A stretch of 64,000 bases of DNA, taken from assembly GCA_022565395.1 (NCBI GenBank), contig JAIUMV010000002.1:62001-126000 (forward strand). Direction: 5' to 3'. The stretch comes from Marinobacter sp. (GTDB lineage Bacteria > Pseudomonadota > Gammaproteobacteria > Pseudomonadales > Oleiphilaceae). Below, in pieces: positions 18,377 to 28,056 of the stretch. The number at the start of each line of letters is the position of its first letter. Within the stretch, counting starts at the first letter, position 1. Position numbers and translations under genes: made by a program. The notes under the pieces were generated by a model that was given only the letters and a program-made list of their open reading frames with translations, was not told the DNA's origin and made no database searches.

Positions 18377-19284
18377 AACGAATACTGGTTACCGGCGGCA
18401 CAGGGTTTATCGGCCGGCGCCTCTGTCAGCAGTTATTGCAGCAGGGGTGGGCCATTACCGTGCTCAGCCGTCAACCAGACGCTGACGTCAAGGCTATCTG
18501 TGGTCGCGTAGAGCGGGTTGAACAGTTGGCCACCTTGGACGGCGCCGCCGGTTTTGATGCGGTTATCAACCTTGCCGGTGAAGGCATCGCTGACCGGCGT
18601 TGGTCTGAGAGCCGTAAACAGGCGCTGCGATCCAGCCGGGTTGACCTGACCGATAAGCTGGTTGCCAGCATGGCAACATGGCATCAAAAACCAGCAATAC
18701 TGATATCAGGGTCAGCGGTCGGCTTTTACGGCGACCAGGGCCAGCAAGCGGTGGACGAGGACAGCACGCCCCACCTTGAGTTCACCCATGAACTTTGCCG
18801 GGACTGGGAGCTTGCTGCCACGAAGGCGGAGAAGCTCGGTGTCCGGGTCTGTCTGTCTCGTACCGGTATCGTGGCCGGCCCCGGTGGGGGATTTCTGCAA
18901 CGCATGCTCCTGCCCTTCAAACTTGGGCTTGGTGGACGGCTCGGTAGCGGCCAGCAATACATGCCGTGGGTGCATCGGGAGGATGTGGTGAACGCCCTGC
19001 TGTGGATGCTCGATAATGACGATGCCCGCGGCCCATACAATCTGACCAGCCCAACACCGGTCACCAACCGCGAATTCACCGCCTGCCTGGCAGCACAACT
19101 GCACCGCCCCGCCATCCTGCCCGCACCAGCCTTCGCACTCCAGCTGATGCTGGGTGAAATGGCCAGATTACTGCTGACCGGACAACGGGCTTTACCATCG
19201 CGTTTGCTGGACCAGGGCTTTCAGTTCCGTTTCTCTCGGCTACCAGACGCCCTTGGCGATGTATTGGGCAGCCAGAGCAAATAG
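18373..19284 (+). CDS. TIGR01777 family NAD-dependent epimerase (YfcH-like)
   Basis: A 303-residue extended short-chain dehydrogenase of the TIGR01777 (YfcH) family. The Rossmann glycine motif TGGTGFIGRRL is at residues 7-17, NLAGEGIADRRW lies near 66-77, SGSAVGFYGDQG near 113-124, and the C-terminal DUF1731-type tail ends near residue 300. The substrate is unknown; E. coli YfcH belongs to the same family. It overlaps the chelatase gene by four bases, so the two are probably co-translated. Confidence 0.88.
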   Translation: MKRILVTGGTGFIGRRLCQQLLQQGWAITVLSRQPDADVKAICGRVERVEQLATLDGAAGFDAVINLAGEGIADRRWSESRKQALRSSRVDLTDKLVASMATWHQKPAILISGSAVGFYGDQGQQAVDEDSTPHLEFTHELCRDWELAATKAEKLGVRVCLSRTGIVAGPGGGFLQRMLLPFKLGLGGRLGSGQQYMPWVHREDVVNALLWMLDNDDARGPYNLTSPTPVTNREFTACLAAQLHRPAILPAPAFALQLMLGEMARLLLTGQRALPSRLLDQGFQFRFSRLPDALGDVLGSQSK

Positions 19285-19393
19285 TCCGGTCTTCGTTACT
19301 TCACCAAGGGAGCTAGAATCCGCGACCTCAAGCATGCCCCCAATGGCAGCAGGCATGCTAGGCTGACGGCCTTACCGACTGAAGGACTTCTGC

Positions 19394-19966
19394 ATGGCGC
19401 TAAAAACTACCTTGCCTGCACTTGCGTGGCTGCTGTTAACCGCGATAGCCAGTGTCCAGGCGCATGCCGGCACGCCACAGCCACGCCAGAGCTTTGAAAC
19501 CTGCTCGCTGATCACCAGTGAATACATCACCGTGCTGCAACTGTTGTATCGTGGCTTTAGTGGTGACGCACTGGAACAATCATTACCAGGGCTGAGTGAC
19601 GCCGGGCGTACACGCCTGCAAGGCCTGGTGCAGACCGTTAGTGAGGAGGGCCTACTGGCCACCTACTCCACGGTAAACTCTGAGTATGCCCGCTGTGGTA
19701 GCAGGGTGTACCGCCAAAGCGGAATGCCACGCCCCCATAGTCGGGAGGCGGCGTTTCATTATTGTGCAGGGGAAAACAAGGTACGCTATGAAATTCTGCT
19801 CGCGCTGATGGTAGGCGGGCAGGTTGAGGAAATCAGCAATCAGTTGCTGCCCCACTACGCCCAGATCGTAGTCGCCCTGGATGAGCTGTATCGCAATCAG
19901 GGAGCCCTAGCCGCCTTTGACGCCCTCGCCTCAGAGCTTAAATTCTGCCTCAATGAAATTCCCTGA
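19394..19966 (+). CDS. Secreted protein of unknown function
   Basis: I do not recognise this 190-residue protein. It has a clear Sec signal peptide (ALKTTLPALAWLLLTAIASV, probable cleavage after AHA near residue 25). The mature part has several cysteines (in ETCSLI, YARCGS, HYCAGE and KFCLNE), suggesting two disulfides in the periplasm. GAAGGAC sits 8 bases before the ATG, supporting the start. It lies between the epimerase gene and tRNA-Glu with no obvious operon partner. Confidence 0.75.
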   Translation: MALKTTLPALAWLLLTAIASVQAHAGTPQPRQSFETCSLITSEYITVLQLLYRGFSGDALEQSLPGLSDAGRTRLQGLVQTVSEEGLLATYSTVNSEYARCGSRVYRQSGMPRPHSREAAFHYCAGENKVRYEILLALMVGGQVEEISNQLLPHYAQIVVALDELYRNQGALAAFDALASELKFCLNEIP

Positions 19967-19974
19967 AAAAAAGT

Positions 19975-20003
19975 TTGACAGCAGAAAACCTCTTCCCTAA
20001 TAT
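19975..20003 (+). promoter_or_regulatory. Sigma-70 promoter of tRNA-Glu
   Basis: A consensus TTGACA (19975-19980) is followed after exactly 17 bases by TAATAT (19998-20003), then a GC-rich discriminator (CGCGCC). This is typical of a strong stable-RNA promoter. It lies about 35 bases before the tRNA. Confidence 0.8.
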
Positions 20004-20038
20004 ACGCGCCACCTCGACGAGGCAAGCTGAAACGCAGC

Positions 20039-20114
20039 GTCCCCTTCGTCTAGTGGCCTAGGACACCGCCCTTTCACGGCGGTAACGGGGGTTCGAGTCC
20101 CCCAGGGGACGCCA
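20039..20114 (+). tRNA. tRNA-Glu (TTC)
   Basis: A complete 76-base tRNA with an encoded CCA. The acceptor stem pairs GTCCCCT with AGGGGAC. The anticodon loop CTTTCAC reads TTC, and the T arm contains GTTCGAGTC. No integrase or att-like repeat is seen at its 3' end. Confidence 0.97.
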
Positions 20115-20144
20115 CTTTTCATGCTTGACGAGGTAAGCCAAAAA

Positions 20145-20279
20145 TTAGGCCTTGGTACTTGTACCTTGGTCTTTATTTTTTTTGGAATCCCGCCAAACAA
20201 ATGCGGCAAACGCGCCCATAAAACCGACCATCAGTAACACTGTGCCGATGCCAGCTATCACTATCGTATCCAGGTACAT
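20145..20279 (-). CDS. ccoM: 44-residue membrane protein, probable cbb3 oxidase subunit CcoM
   Basis: This short gene encodes one membrane helix (about residues 5-28, IVIAGIGTVLLMVGFMGAFA) followed by a charged cytoplasmic tail (WRDSKKNKDQ). The ATG at 20279 has a strong GGAGGT site 5 bases before it. Size, topology and the D-x-V-I-A-G start with an F-x-W-[RK]-D-S end resemble CcoM, the small single-helix subunit of cbb3-type cytochrome oxidase known from Pseudomonas stutzeri, which there lies apart from the cco operon. An FNR/Anr-type box upstream fits micro-oxic expression. The identity is inferred from memory of the family, without an alignment. Confidence 0.65.
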   Translation of the reverse strand: MYLDTIVIAGIGTVLLMVGFMGAFAAFVWRDSKKNKDQGTSTKA

Positions 20280-20309
20280 ATCACACCTCCGCTAACTGTT
20301 TATAGCTCC

Positions 20310-20351
20310 AGCATAGGACAGGACGCCCACTGCCCCCTTGACCTGCATCAA
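20310..20351 (-). promoter_or_regulatory. FNR/Anr-type promoter of the ccoM-like gene
   Basis: On the minus strand TTGATGCAGGTCAA (20338-20351) matches the FNR/Anr consensus TTGAT-N4-ATCAA at 9 of 10 positions. A -10-like TATGCT lies at 20310-20315. With a start site near 20303, the box is centred at about -41.5, the class II activation position. Confidence 0.6.
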
Positions 20352-20648
20352 ACTAAAGTGCGATCTGTATCGGCTATCGCCGTGCCAACCGACCTCATTC
20401 AGATCACAATTCGTCACGTGAAATGCCTGCAAAAATAAGCACCTTGTGGAATCTGCTGCTATAGTGTTGCTAACCCGTTCTGTATTGACATGTGGGGCCA
20501 CGGCGACCGAAGCGTGTTGCCGTAACGAGGCGACGTAACAGGGCATGATGAGTCAGCTCATCGTTCTCCTGCTGCTTTTGCGCGCTTCGTCTGTGCTTCA
20601 AATGAAAGGATTCACTGGCCGTAGTGGCAATAACCAGACAAATAACGC
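20352..20648. other. Intergenic region before the GGDEF/EAL gene
   Basis: Nearly 300 bases without a supported gene. The open frames on both strands here lack family likeness and good ribosome sites. The region presumably holds the GGDEF/EAL gene promoter; no clear -35/-10 pair was found. Confidence 0.35.
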
Positions 20649-23069
20649 ATGCAGACACTTATCAAGCATCTTGACCAGTTTCGGAAAGGATCGCCGCTTT
20701 CCTTCCGGCTGCTAGCCTATATCCTGCTTTTTAGTTCTATCTTCACCCTATTGACCACTGGCATTCAGGTATACAGCGACTTCCGTAAAGACGTCTACCT
20801 GATAGAGGAGCGCATGGGGGTCATACAGACCAGCTACGCCAACAGCTTGTCCCGCAGTCTGTGGTCACTGGACCAAAACCTGCTCAAAGTTCAGATGGAA
20901 GGCATACTCCAGCTGCCTGACATCGTCCATCTTCGGCTGCGCATCTTCCCCGAGTCTGAAATCGTCATGGGGGGGTTACCCCGGGATATTGCCACCCGCT
21001 CCCTTACCCTGCCCCTGATTCACCGGGACGACCAGGTATATGAACTTGGCGAGCTTACCATTACCGCCAGTCTGGAGCAGACCTACCGCAATTTGCGCCA
21101 GAAAATCAGCCTTATACTCACCACTCAGTTCTTTAAAACCTTTTTCATTTCCATCTTTATCCTATGGATTTTTCAGCACTTTGTGACCAGACATCTATCC
21201 ACCATGGGCAGTTTCGCACGGCGCTTCTCGCTGGAAAATGTGAATGAACCTCTGGTGCTGGCAAGACCACGCCGACAGGATACCGCCCAGGATGAACTGG
21301 ATCAGATGACGGATGCCTTCAACCAAATGCGGGAGCGGCTCCGACAAGACATCCTCAGACAAGAAAAGGATGCCAATGAAATCCGTAAGCTATCCATGGC
21401 AATTGAACAAAGCCCCTCATCCGTACTGATCTGCGACAAAAACTGGCATGTTGAGTTTGCCAATCAGAAATTTACCCAACTTTCCGGCTATTCAGCGCCC
21501 GAAATCATCGGCAAGCATCCCTCCATGCTCACCGGCGATGCCCATGCCCCCCAGGAAAACCACCGTTTCTGGAACAACATTCAGCTCCAGGTCAAACGTG
21601 TAGGTGTTTGGCAGGGTGAGATCAACAGCCTGAGGAAAAGCGGCGAACGCTTCTGGGAACAAGTCATCATCACCCCAATCAAGGATGAACATGGCCGGCC
21701 AACCCATTACCTGATCCTGGGTGAGGACATCAGCATACGCAAACGCTACGAGCAACAGCTGCTGCGCCAGGCCAATTACGACATTCTGACCGGGCTCCCC
21801 AACCGCATGCTCGCCATGGACCGCCTGAAGCTGGCCCTGGCCCAGGCCCGCCGGGACGAAAGCCTGGTTGGCGTTATGTTCCTGGACCTGGACAACTTCA
21901 AGCATATCAATGACACCATGGGCCATGACGCCGGTGACACTTTGCTGATTGAGGCCGCCCGGCGCATCAGCAGCTGCCTGCGGGGCACCAGCACCGTTGC
22001 ACGGCTGGGTGGGGACGAGTTTCTGGTCATTCTGCCTGGGCTGAAGGAGGCCGATGGCGCGATCCAGGTGGCTGAACGCATCCTCCAGACCTTCGCCGTT
22101 CCCTATGATCTGAATGGCCAGGAGGTGTTTGTCACCACCAGTATTGGCATCGCCATCTACCCCACCGATTCTGATAACAGTGGCACCCTGCTGCAGCATG
22201 CAGATGCCGCCATGTATGAAGCCAAGAACAAAGGCAAGAGCGCCTACGAGCGTTTTGCACCAGAGATGCGGGAAGTGTCCCAGGAGCGCTTGCAGATTGA
22301 ATCCCGCTTGCGACGCGCTCTGGAGCTTAATGAGTTCGAATTGCATTATCAGCCCATTGTCCGCACACAGACGGGCAAGGTGATGGGAGCAGAAGCCCTG
22401 CTACGCTGGAACAACCCCAGTATGGGCATGGTCATGCCAGACAAGTTCATCCCACTGGCAGAAGAGACCGGCCTGATTACCGCCATTGGCGACTGGGTTA
22501 TCGAGGAAGCCTGCCAGGCAGTTCGACGCTGGCAGGATGCCACCGGGCAACCCCTATCCATTGCGGTGAATGTATCACCACGCCAGTTCCGGGACCCCCG
22601 CTTCGTGGATACCGTATTGCATGCAATTGAAAAATCAGGCATAAAACCCTCACAGCTGGAGCTGGAGATTACTGAACGCCTGATTCTCGACAACACCATT
22701 GAGACCGCCGATATACTTCATCGGTTGGACGCACATCACGTTCGTTTATCAGTGGACGATTTCGGTACCGGCTACTCTGCGCTGAGTTACCTGAAGAGCT
22801 ATCCCTTTGATACCCTCAAGATTGACAAGGCGTTTATCAGAGATGTAACGCTGGAAGAAGGGGATGCGGCACTGGTCAACGCCATCATTAATATGGCCCA
22901 CAGCCTCGGCCTGGAAGTGGTCGCCGAAGGCGTTGAAACCCAGGATCAAGGTGAATTCCTGGCTGCCCAGAGCTGCGACTTTGCGCAGGGCTATTTCTAC
23001 AACAGGCCTGTGGCGGAAGATTCATTTTTAGCCTGGCTCAGGGAACGCGCTCCCGTTTCCAGCAGCTGA
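20649..23069 (+). CDS. Membrane sensor with PAS, GGDEF and EAL domains (cyclic-di-GMP turnover)
   Basis: The 806-residue protein has an N-terminal helix (about residues 18-40), a periplasmic sensor segment, a second helix (about 155-177) and a HAMP-like linker. A PAS domain (about 255-365) with its C-terminal extension, a GGDEF domain and an EAL domain follow. The diguanylate cyclase motif GGDEF is intact at 454-458. The phosphodiesterase motif EAL is intact at 582-584, and DDFGTGYSALSYL is present. Both activities are therefore possible; which dominates cannot be read from sequence. The start ATG has only a weak ribosome site. The gene precedes ackA by 84 bases. Confidence 0.92.
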   Translation: MQTLIKHLDQFRKGSPLSFRLLAYILLFSSIFTLLTTGIQVYSDFRKDVYLIEERMGVIQTSYANSLSRSLWSLDQNLLKVQMEGILQLPDIVHLRLRIFPESEIVMGGLPRDIATRSLTLPLIHRDDQVYELGELTITASLEQTYRNLRQKISLILTTQFFKTFFISIFILWIFQHFVTRHLSTMGSFARRFSLENVNEPLVLARPRRQDTAQDELDQMTDAFNQMRERLRQDILRQEKDANEIRKLSMAIEQSPSSVLICDKNWHVEFANQKFTQLSGYSAPEIIGKHPSMLTGDAHAPQENHRFWNNIQLQVKRVGVWQGEINSLRKSGERFWEQVIITPIKDEHGRPTHYLILGEDISIRKRYEQQLLRQANYDILTGLPNRMLAMDRLKLALAQARRDESLVGVMFLDLDNFKHINDTMGHDAGDTLLIEAARRISSCLRGTSTVARLGGDEFLVILPGLKEADGAIQVAERILQTFAVPYDLNGQEVFVTTSIGIAIYPTDSDNSGTLLQHADAAMYEAKNKGKSAYERFAPEMREVSQERLQIESRLRRALELNEFELHYQPIVRTQTGKVMGAEALLRWNNPSMGMVMPDKFIPLAEETGLITAIGDWVIEEACQAVRRWQDATGQPLSIAVNVSPRQFRDPRFVDTVLHAIEKSGIKPSQLELEITERLILDNTIETADILHRLDAHHVRLSVDDFGTGYSALSYLKSYPFDTLKIDKAFIRDVTLEEGDAALVNAIINMAHSLGLEVVAEGVETQDQGEFLAAQSCDFAQGYFYNRPVAEDSFLAWLRERAPVSSS

Positions 23070-23153
23070 GACCTCAGCGGTTCAGGCCCCTGCTCAGCCG
23101 CCGTACACTGAGGAAAGCCCTCATACATTGACGTCACCCAAGGACATGCTCCA

Positions 23154-24347
23154 ATGAACGACCGCGTACTCGTGGTAAATTGCGGTAGCTCATCATTAAA
23201 GCTCGCCGTATTTGACCAGTCGGACGCCACGATTGCTACCGCCCTCGCTGAACGGTTGGGGGCGGATAACGCCACCGCCAGCCTGCGCTACAACGGCGAA
23301 AAGCAGGCGCTGGCGCTGACGCCCGGCGCGGGCCACGCCGCAGCTCTTAACGACATCATCGCTGCACTGGCAGACCAGAATATCCTCAAACAAGCACCCA
23401 TCGCTGTTGGCCACCGGGTGGTACACGGCGGCGAGGCCTTTAAAGGCGCAGCGCGCATCACTACTGACGTGCTGCAGGCCATCGAAGCCTGCTGCAATCT
23501 CGCCCCGCTGCACAATCCGGTCAACCTGCTTGGCATCCAGGCTACCCGAACGCTGTTTCCTGACGTACCACAGGTAGCCGTGTTTGATACCGCATTTCAT
23601 CAGTCGCTGCCGCCTCATGCGTATCTCTATGCCCTGCCCAAGCGTTTCTATGAAGACTGGGGCGTGCGCCGATACGGTTTCCACGGCACCAGCCACGCCT
23701 TCATGCTGGAGGAAACGGCCCGCCGGTTGGGCAAACCTGCGACCGAGACATCCCTGATCTCAGCGCACCTTGGCAACGGCTGCAGTATCACCGCCATTCG
23801 CAATGGCGCCAGCGTTGATACCAGCATGGGACTCACCCCCCTTGAAGGACTGGTAATGGGCACCCGCAGCGGTGACATCGACCCCGGCCTGTTTGACTTC
23901 CTGGCCGATAAGGACATCAGCGCGGAACGTCTGCACCGTACTCTCAATAATGAGAGTGGCCTGCTCGGGTTGTCCGGCCTGACCAATGACATGCGCACCC
24001 TGATCGAGGCCGCCGACAACGGCCATGCCGATGCTCAGCTGGCCCTGGATGTGTTCTGTTTCCGTCTTGCACGCTACATTGGTGCCATGCTGGTATCGCT
24101 GGAACAGCTCGATGCCTTGGTTTTTACCGGCGGTATCGGTGAGAACAGCGCACGGGTTCGGGCGGAAACCCTCAACCACCTGGGACTGCTGGGTTTTGCC
24201 GTAGATGACGCCCGCAACCAGGCACACGGCCGCAGCAGCGAACCCTTGGGGGCCATCCATGGTCCGGATAGCCGTTTCCGGATCATGGTGATCCCCACTG
24301 ATGAAGAGCGGGTCATCGCCCGGGAAGCTTTAAAGCACGCCCAGTAA
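23154..24347 (+). CDS. ackA: Acetate kinase
   Basis: AckA interconverts acetate plus ATP with acetyl phosphate. The 397-residue product has full family length and the signatures VVNCGSSSLK near the N-terminus, FDTAFHQSLP near residue 145, HLGNGCS near 206 and FTGGIGENSA near 325. The ATG at 23154 follows AAGGAC. It is followed after 37 bases by pta, so the pair forms the usual acetyl-CoA/acetate overflow and assimilation operon. Confidence 0.97.
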   Translation: MNDRVLVVNCGSSSLKLAVFDQSDATIATALAERLGADNATASLRYNGEKQALALTPGAGHAAALNDIIAALADQNILKQAPIAVGHRVVHGGEAFKGAARITTDVLQAIEACCNLAPLHNPVNLLGIQATRTLFPDVPQVAVFDTAFHQSLPPHAYLYALPKRFYEDWGVRRYGFHGTSHAFMLEETARRLGKPATETSLISAHLGNGCSITAIRNGASVDTSMGLTPLEGLVMGTRSGDIDPGLFDFLADKDISAERLHRTLNNESGLLGLSGLTNDMRTLIEAADNGHADAQLALDVFCFRLARYIGAMLVSLEQLDALVFTGGIGENSARVRAETLNHLGLLGFAVDDARNQAHGRSSEPLGAIHGPDSRFRIMVIPTDEERVIAREALKHAQ

Positions 24348-24384
24348 CGATTCCACCGGAACTACCGCAAGGATTTTTAATATC

Positions 24385-26532
24385 ATGGCCAAAAGCCTGT
24401 TTATTGCCCCCACCGCCCTCGCCTCTGGCCTGACGTCTGTGTGCCTGGGCCTGGTCCGCGCACTGGATCATCAAGGTGTTCGCGTGGGCTTCTACAAACC
24501 TGTTGGCCAGAGTAACGCCAAGGCCGATGAAGAAGACCGCTCGGTGGCCTTTATCCGCGCCCGCACACAACTGACGCCACCCAGCCCAATACCCCTTAAA
24601 CAGGCTCAGGGGCTGATCAACCGGGGCAAATCCGACCTGCTGATGGAAGACATTGTTGGGCATTTCCAGCAAGTAGCCAGCGATGTGGACGTGGTTATTG
24701 TGGAAGGGCTGGTGCCTGACCGCAGCGAGGCCTATACCGCCCGGCTGAACGTGGAAATTGCCCGCAACCTGGGCGCTGATGTCATCCTGGTCAGTGCCCC
24801 TGGCGAGCGCACACCCACTGAGCTGGATGACTGGCTGGATTTCTCTGCCCGGATGTATGCAGCCCCGGATGATCCTGACGTCATCGGCGTGATCCTGAAC
24901 AAGCTGGGGGAGCCGACCCACTCTGCCCTTGCCCCCAAAGTCACCGAGTCTTTGCGCACCAACACTCCGGACTACGCCGGCCAATGCCGGATTTTCAAGC
25001 GGTTACGCCTGCTGGGCGAGGTGCACTGGCAGCCCGAACTGCTTGCGCCGCGCATGGCGGATATCGCCCAGGCCATCAACGCCCGGGTCCTCCATGAAGG
25101 ACAACTGTATTCACGGCGCGTGCAGAAGACCACCTTCTGCTCACGCACCATCCCCAATGTGCTGGAGACCATGCGCCCAGGCACACTGGTCGTCACCCCC
25201 GGAGATCGCGAAGACATTATTGTTACCACCGCGCTGAAGGCACTCAATGGTGTTCCCCTGGCGGGATTGCTGTTGACCGGTGGCTTGACGCCGGATGAGC
25301 GCACCATCCGCGCCTGCCATACGGCACTGAACACCGGCCTGCCGGTGTTACAGACCGATGCCAACACCTATGAGACCGCGTTTCAGCTTGCCAGTCTCTC
25401 TGCAGAAGTGCCCGATGATGACATCGACCGCATCGAAAAGGTAATGGAAGCCATTGCTGACGCACTGGATGTCGACTGGTTGCAGCAACACCTGCGGATT
25501 GACCGCGAGCGACGACTGTCGCCGCCGGCCTTCCGTTACCAGCTTTCAGAGCGCGCGCGCGCAGCGGATAAACGCATCGTCCTGCCTGAGGGCAATGAAC
25601 CACGCACGGTTCAGGCAGCCATCATTTGCCATGAGCGGCGGCTTGCCCGCTGTGTGCTGATTGGTAACCGTGAGGAGATTGCCGGGGTTGCCCAGTCACA
25701 GGGGTTGGAGCTGCCAGCAGATCTTGAGGTTATTGATCCCCAGGATGTTCGGCAACGCTACATAGCGCCCATGGTGGAGCTGCGTAAGCACAAGGGTCTG
25801 GCACCAGACATGGCCGAAGCCCTGTTGGAGGATAATGTCGTACTGGCTACCATGATGGTGGCACTGGACGAGATGGACGGCCTCGTATCTGGCGCCGTAC
25901 ATACCACCGCCAACACAGTGCGCCCAGCCCTGCAGCTCATCAAAACCCATGAAAGTGCGCGGGTAGTGTCATCAGTGTTTTTCATGTGCCTGCCCGAACA
26001 GGTATTGGTCTACGGCGACTGCGCTATCAACCCTGACCCCAACGCCGAGGAGCTGGCAGATATTGCCATTCAGAGCGCCGAGTCAGCTGCCACCTTCGGC
26101 ATCACCCCCAAAGTCGCCATGATCAGCTACAGCACCGGCGAGTCCGGGAGCGGCCAGGACGTTGACAAGGTGCGGGAAGCCACCCGTATCGCCCGTGAAC
26201 TGCGGCCTGACCTGATTATCGACGGCCCCCTGCAATACGATGCCGCAGCTATTGAAAGTGTGGCCCGCAGCAAAGCCCCGGACAGTCCGGTGGCCGGTAA
26301 GGCAACGGTATTTATCTTCCCGGACCTGAATACCGGCAACACCACCTACAAAGCGGTGCAGCGCAGCGCCAATGTCATCAGCATTGGCCCCATGCTGCAG
26401 GGCCTGCGTAAGCCCGTCAACGACCTGAGCCGCGGTGCACTGGTGGATGATATCGTTTTCACCATTGCCCTCACGGCGGTGCAGGCCAAGCAGGTTGAGG
26501 AAGCTCACGCGAAAGCCAGCGCCTCCCACTGA
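24385..26532 (+). CDS. pta: Phosphate acetyltransferase (long form)
   Basis: Pta exchanges CoA for phosphate on acetyl-CoA to give acetyl phosphate for AckA. The 715-residue protein is the long three-domain type: an N-terminal P-loop/BioD-like domain (KSLFIAPTALASGLTSVCLG), a DRTGG regulatory domain (about residues 215-330), and a C-terminal catalytic PTA domain (about 385-705) with LVSGAVHTTANTVRPAL and the conserved PDLNTGNTTYK. It lies downstream of ackA and ends at a bidirectional terminator shared with der. Confidence 0.97.
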   Translation: MAKSLFIAPTALASGLTSVCLGLVRALDHQGVRVGFYKPVGQSNAKADEEDRSVAFIRARTQLTPPSPIPLKQAQGLINRGKSDLLMEDIVGHFQQVASDVDVVIVEGLVPDRSEAYTARLNVEIARNLGADVILVSAPGERTPTELDDWLDFSARMYAAPDDPDVIGVILNKLGEPTHSALAPKVTESLRTNTPDYAGQCRIFKRLRLLGEVHWQPELLAPRMADIAQAINARVLHEGQLYSRRVQKTTFCSRTIPNVLETMRPGTLVVTPGDREDIIVTTALKALNGVPLAGLLLTGGLTPDERTIRACHTALNTGLPVLQTDANTYETAFQLASLSAEVPDDDIDRIEKVMEAIADALDVDWLQQHLRIDRERRLSPPAFRYQLSERARAADKRIVLPEGNEPRTVQAAIICHERRLARCVLIGNREEIAGVAQSQGLELPADLEVIDPQDVRQRYIAPMVELRKHKGLAPDMAEALLEDNVVLATMMVALDEMDGLVSGAVHTTANTVRPALQLIKTHESARVVSSVFFMCLPEQVLVYGDCAINPDPNAEELADIAIQSAESAATFGITPKVAMISYSTGESGSGQDVDKVREATRIARELRPDLIIDGPLQYDAAAIESVARSKAPDSPVAGKATVFIFPDLNTGNTTYKAVQRSANVISIGPMLQGLRKPVNDLSRGALVDDIVFTIALTAVQAKQVEEAHAKASASH

Positions 26533-26561
26533 GGTTTGCCACAACAGAGGGTTGCCCCCAC

Positions 26562-26591
26562 AAAAAAGCGAACCCTTGGGTTCGCTTTTTT
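26562..26591. terminator. Bidirectional Rho-independent terminator between pta and der
   Basis: A perfect 14-bp stem, AAAAAAGCGAACCC paired with GGGTTCGCTTTTTT, has a TT loop. The A-run and T-run serve both strands, ending pta (plus) and der (minus). Confidence 0.95.
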
Positions 26592-26601
26592 GTCTGCACG
26601 G

Positions 26602-28023
26602 TTACTTCTTTTTCTTGCTCTTCATCCGTTGTTTCGGCTTTTTGAAACTGGCTTCCTGCTTCTGCTTTTTCACTTTTTGCAGCGGGGTCAGCCTGTCCAC
26701 TTTATTGGCGTAGGGGTTCTCCCCGGACCGGAACTCAAACCGGATAGGCGAACCCTTCACTTTCAATACCTTGCGGAAGGTATTCTCCAGATAACGGCGA
26801 TAAGCACCCGGCAGTGCGTCAGTCTGATTGCCATGCACCACGATAATCGGCGGGTTGGAGCCGCCCTGATGGGCATAGCGCAGCTTGATCCTGCGCCCGT
26901 GAATCATCGGAGGCTGATGCTGGGCTACTGCATCTTGCAGGATTTCCGTCAGCCGGTTGGTCTGCCACTTGGCCATGGCGGACTCATAGCAGTCAGCGAC
27001 CGAATCATAAAGCAGTCCCACACCGGAGCCATGCAGGGCGGAAATATAATGCTTGTCCGCGTAGTCAAGGAAGTCCAGGCGACGCATCACCTGCTCCTTG
27101 ACCTTGGCCCGCTCCTCACCGTCCATGCCATCCCACTTATTGATAGCAATCACCAGAGAGCGTCCGGCGTCCAGCACAAAGCCCACCAGATGGAGATCCT
27201 GATCCACCAGCCCTTCCCGGGCATCGATCACCAGAATCACTACATGGGCGTCGTCAATAGCCTGCAACGTCTTGATGATGGAGAACTTCTCCACCACTTC
27301 CTTAACGTTCTTGCGGCGACGGACCCCTGCCGTATCGATCAGCGTATATTGCTGCCCCTGCCGTTCGTAGGGGATGTATACACTGTCCCGGGTGGTGCCG
27401 GGCATGTCATAGACCACTACACGGTCTTCGCCCAACAACCGGTTAACCAGCGTGGATTTGCCAACATTTGGCCGCCCCACGATGCCAATACGGATACCCG
27501 GGTAGCGATCGGCACGATCCTGCTCTGCTACCTCCTCTGCACTGGGCAGCAAGGCCTCAAGCAGTGACCGGATACCCCGGTTGTGAGCAGCGGCGATCTG
27601 GAACATGGATTCGAAGCCGAGCCGGAAGAAATCACCCGATGCGACATCCGGGTCCTGACCGTCCGTCTTGTTGACGACCAGGTGTGCGGATTTACCTGAG
27701 CGGCGCAGATGATCGGCAATAAGCTCGTCGCCCGCAGTCAAGCCTGCACGACCGTCAACGAGAAACAACACAATATCGGCTTCTTCAATGGCCAGCAGCG
27801 ACTGCTTCGCCATTTCCGCATCAATACCGTCTTCATCTCCCGCCAGGCCGCCGGTATCAACGACGATGAACTTGCGCCCCTCGTAGTTGCCCTCGCCGTA
27901 CTTGCGGTCCCGGGTCAGCCCGGGAAAGTCAGCCACCAGTGCATCACGGGAGCGGGTCATCTGATTAAAGAGCGTGGATTTGCCCACATTGGGGCGCCCG
28001 ACTAGGGCAATTACTGGCGTCAT
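26602..28023 (-). CDS. der: Ribosome biogenesis GTPase Der (EngA)
   Basis: Der is a tandem-G-domain GTPase required for 50S subunit assembly. Two P-loops, both [10 protein letters not shown], lie near residues 7 and 180, with DTGG and DTAG switch motifs, NKTD and NKWD specificity motifs, and a C-terminal KH-like domain ending in a lysine-rich tail. The ATG at 28023 gives the canonical [16 protein letters not shown] start; an upstream TTG would add 11 residues. The 473-residue length is normal. It lies downstream of bamB in the conserved block. Confidence 0.97.
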   Translation of the reverse strand: MTPVIALVGRPNVGKSTLFNQMTRSRDALVADFPGLTRDRKYGEGNYEGRKFIVVDTGGLAGDEDGIDAEMAKQSLLAIEEADIVLFLVDGRAGLTAGDELIADHLRRSGKSAHLVVNKTDGQDPDVASGDFFRLGFESMFQIAAAHNRGIRSLLEALLPSAEEVAEQDRADRYPGIRIGIVGRPNVGKSTLVNRLLGEDRVVVYDMPGTTRDSVYIPYERQGQQYTLIDTAGVRRRKNVKEVVEKFSIIKTLQAIDDAHVVILVIDAREGLVDQDLHLVGFVLDAGRSLVIAINKWDGMDGEERAKVKEQVMRRLDFLDYADKHYISALHGSGVGLLYDSVADCYESAMAKWQTNRLTEILQDAVAQHQPPMIHGRRIKLRYAHQGGSNPPIIVVHGNQTDALPGAYRRYLENTFRKVLKVKGSPIRFEFRSGENPYANKVDRLTPLQKVKKQKQEASFKKPKQRMKSKKKK

Positions 28024-28056
28024 AACGGATACCGGAAACGGGGTGCTGGCTGACAA

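Noticed and set aside
20039-20114. tRNA-Glu as an integration site
   Set aside because: No repeated tRNA 3' end, integrase or change in gene content was seen next to it.
26536-27567. Long plus-strand open frame (343 codons) over der
   Set aside because: It is antisense to a certain der gene with full conserved motifs, and its translation resembles no protein family.
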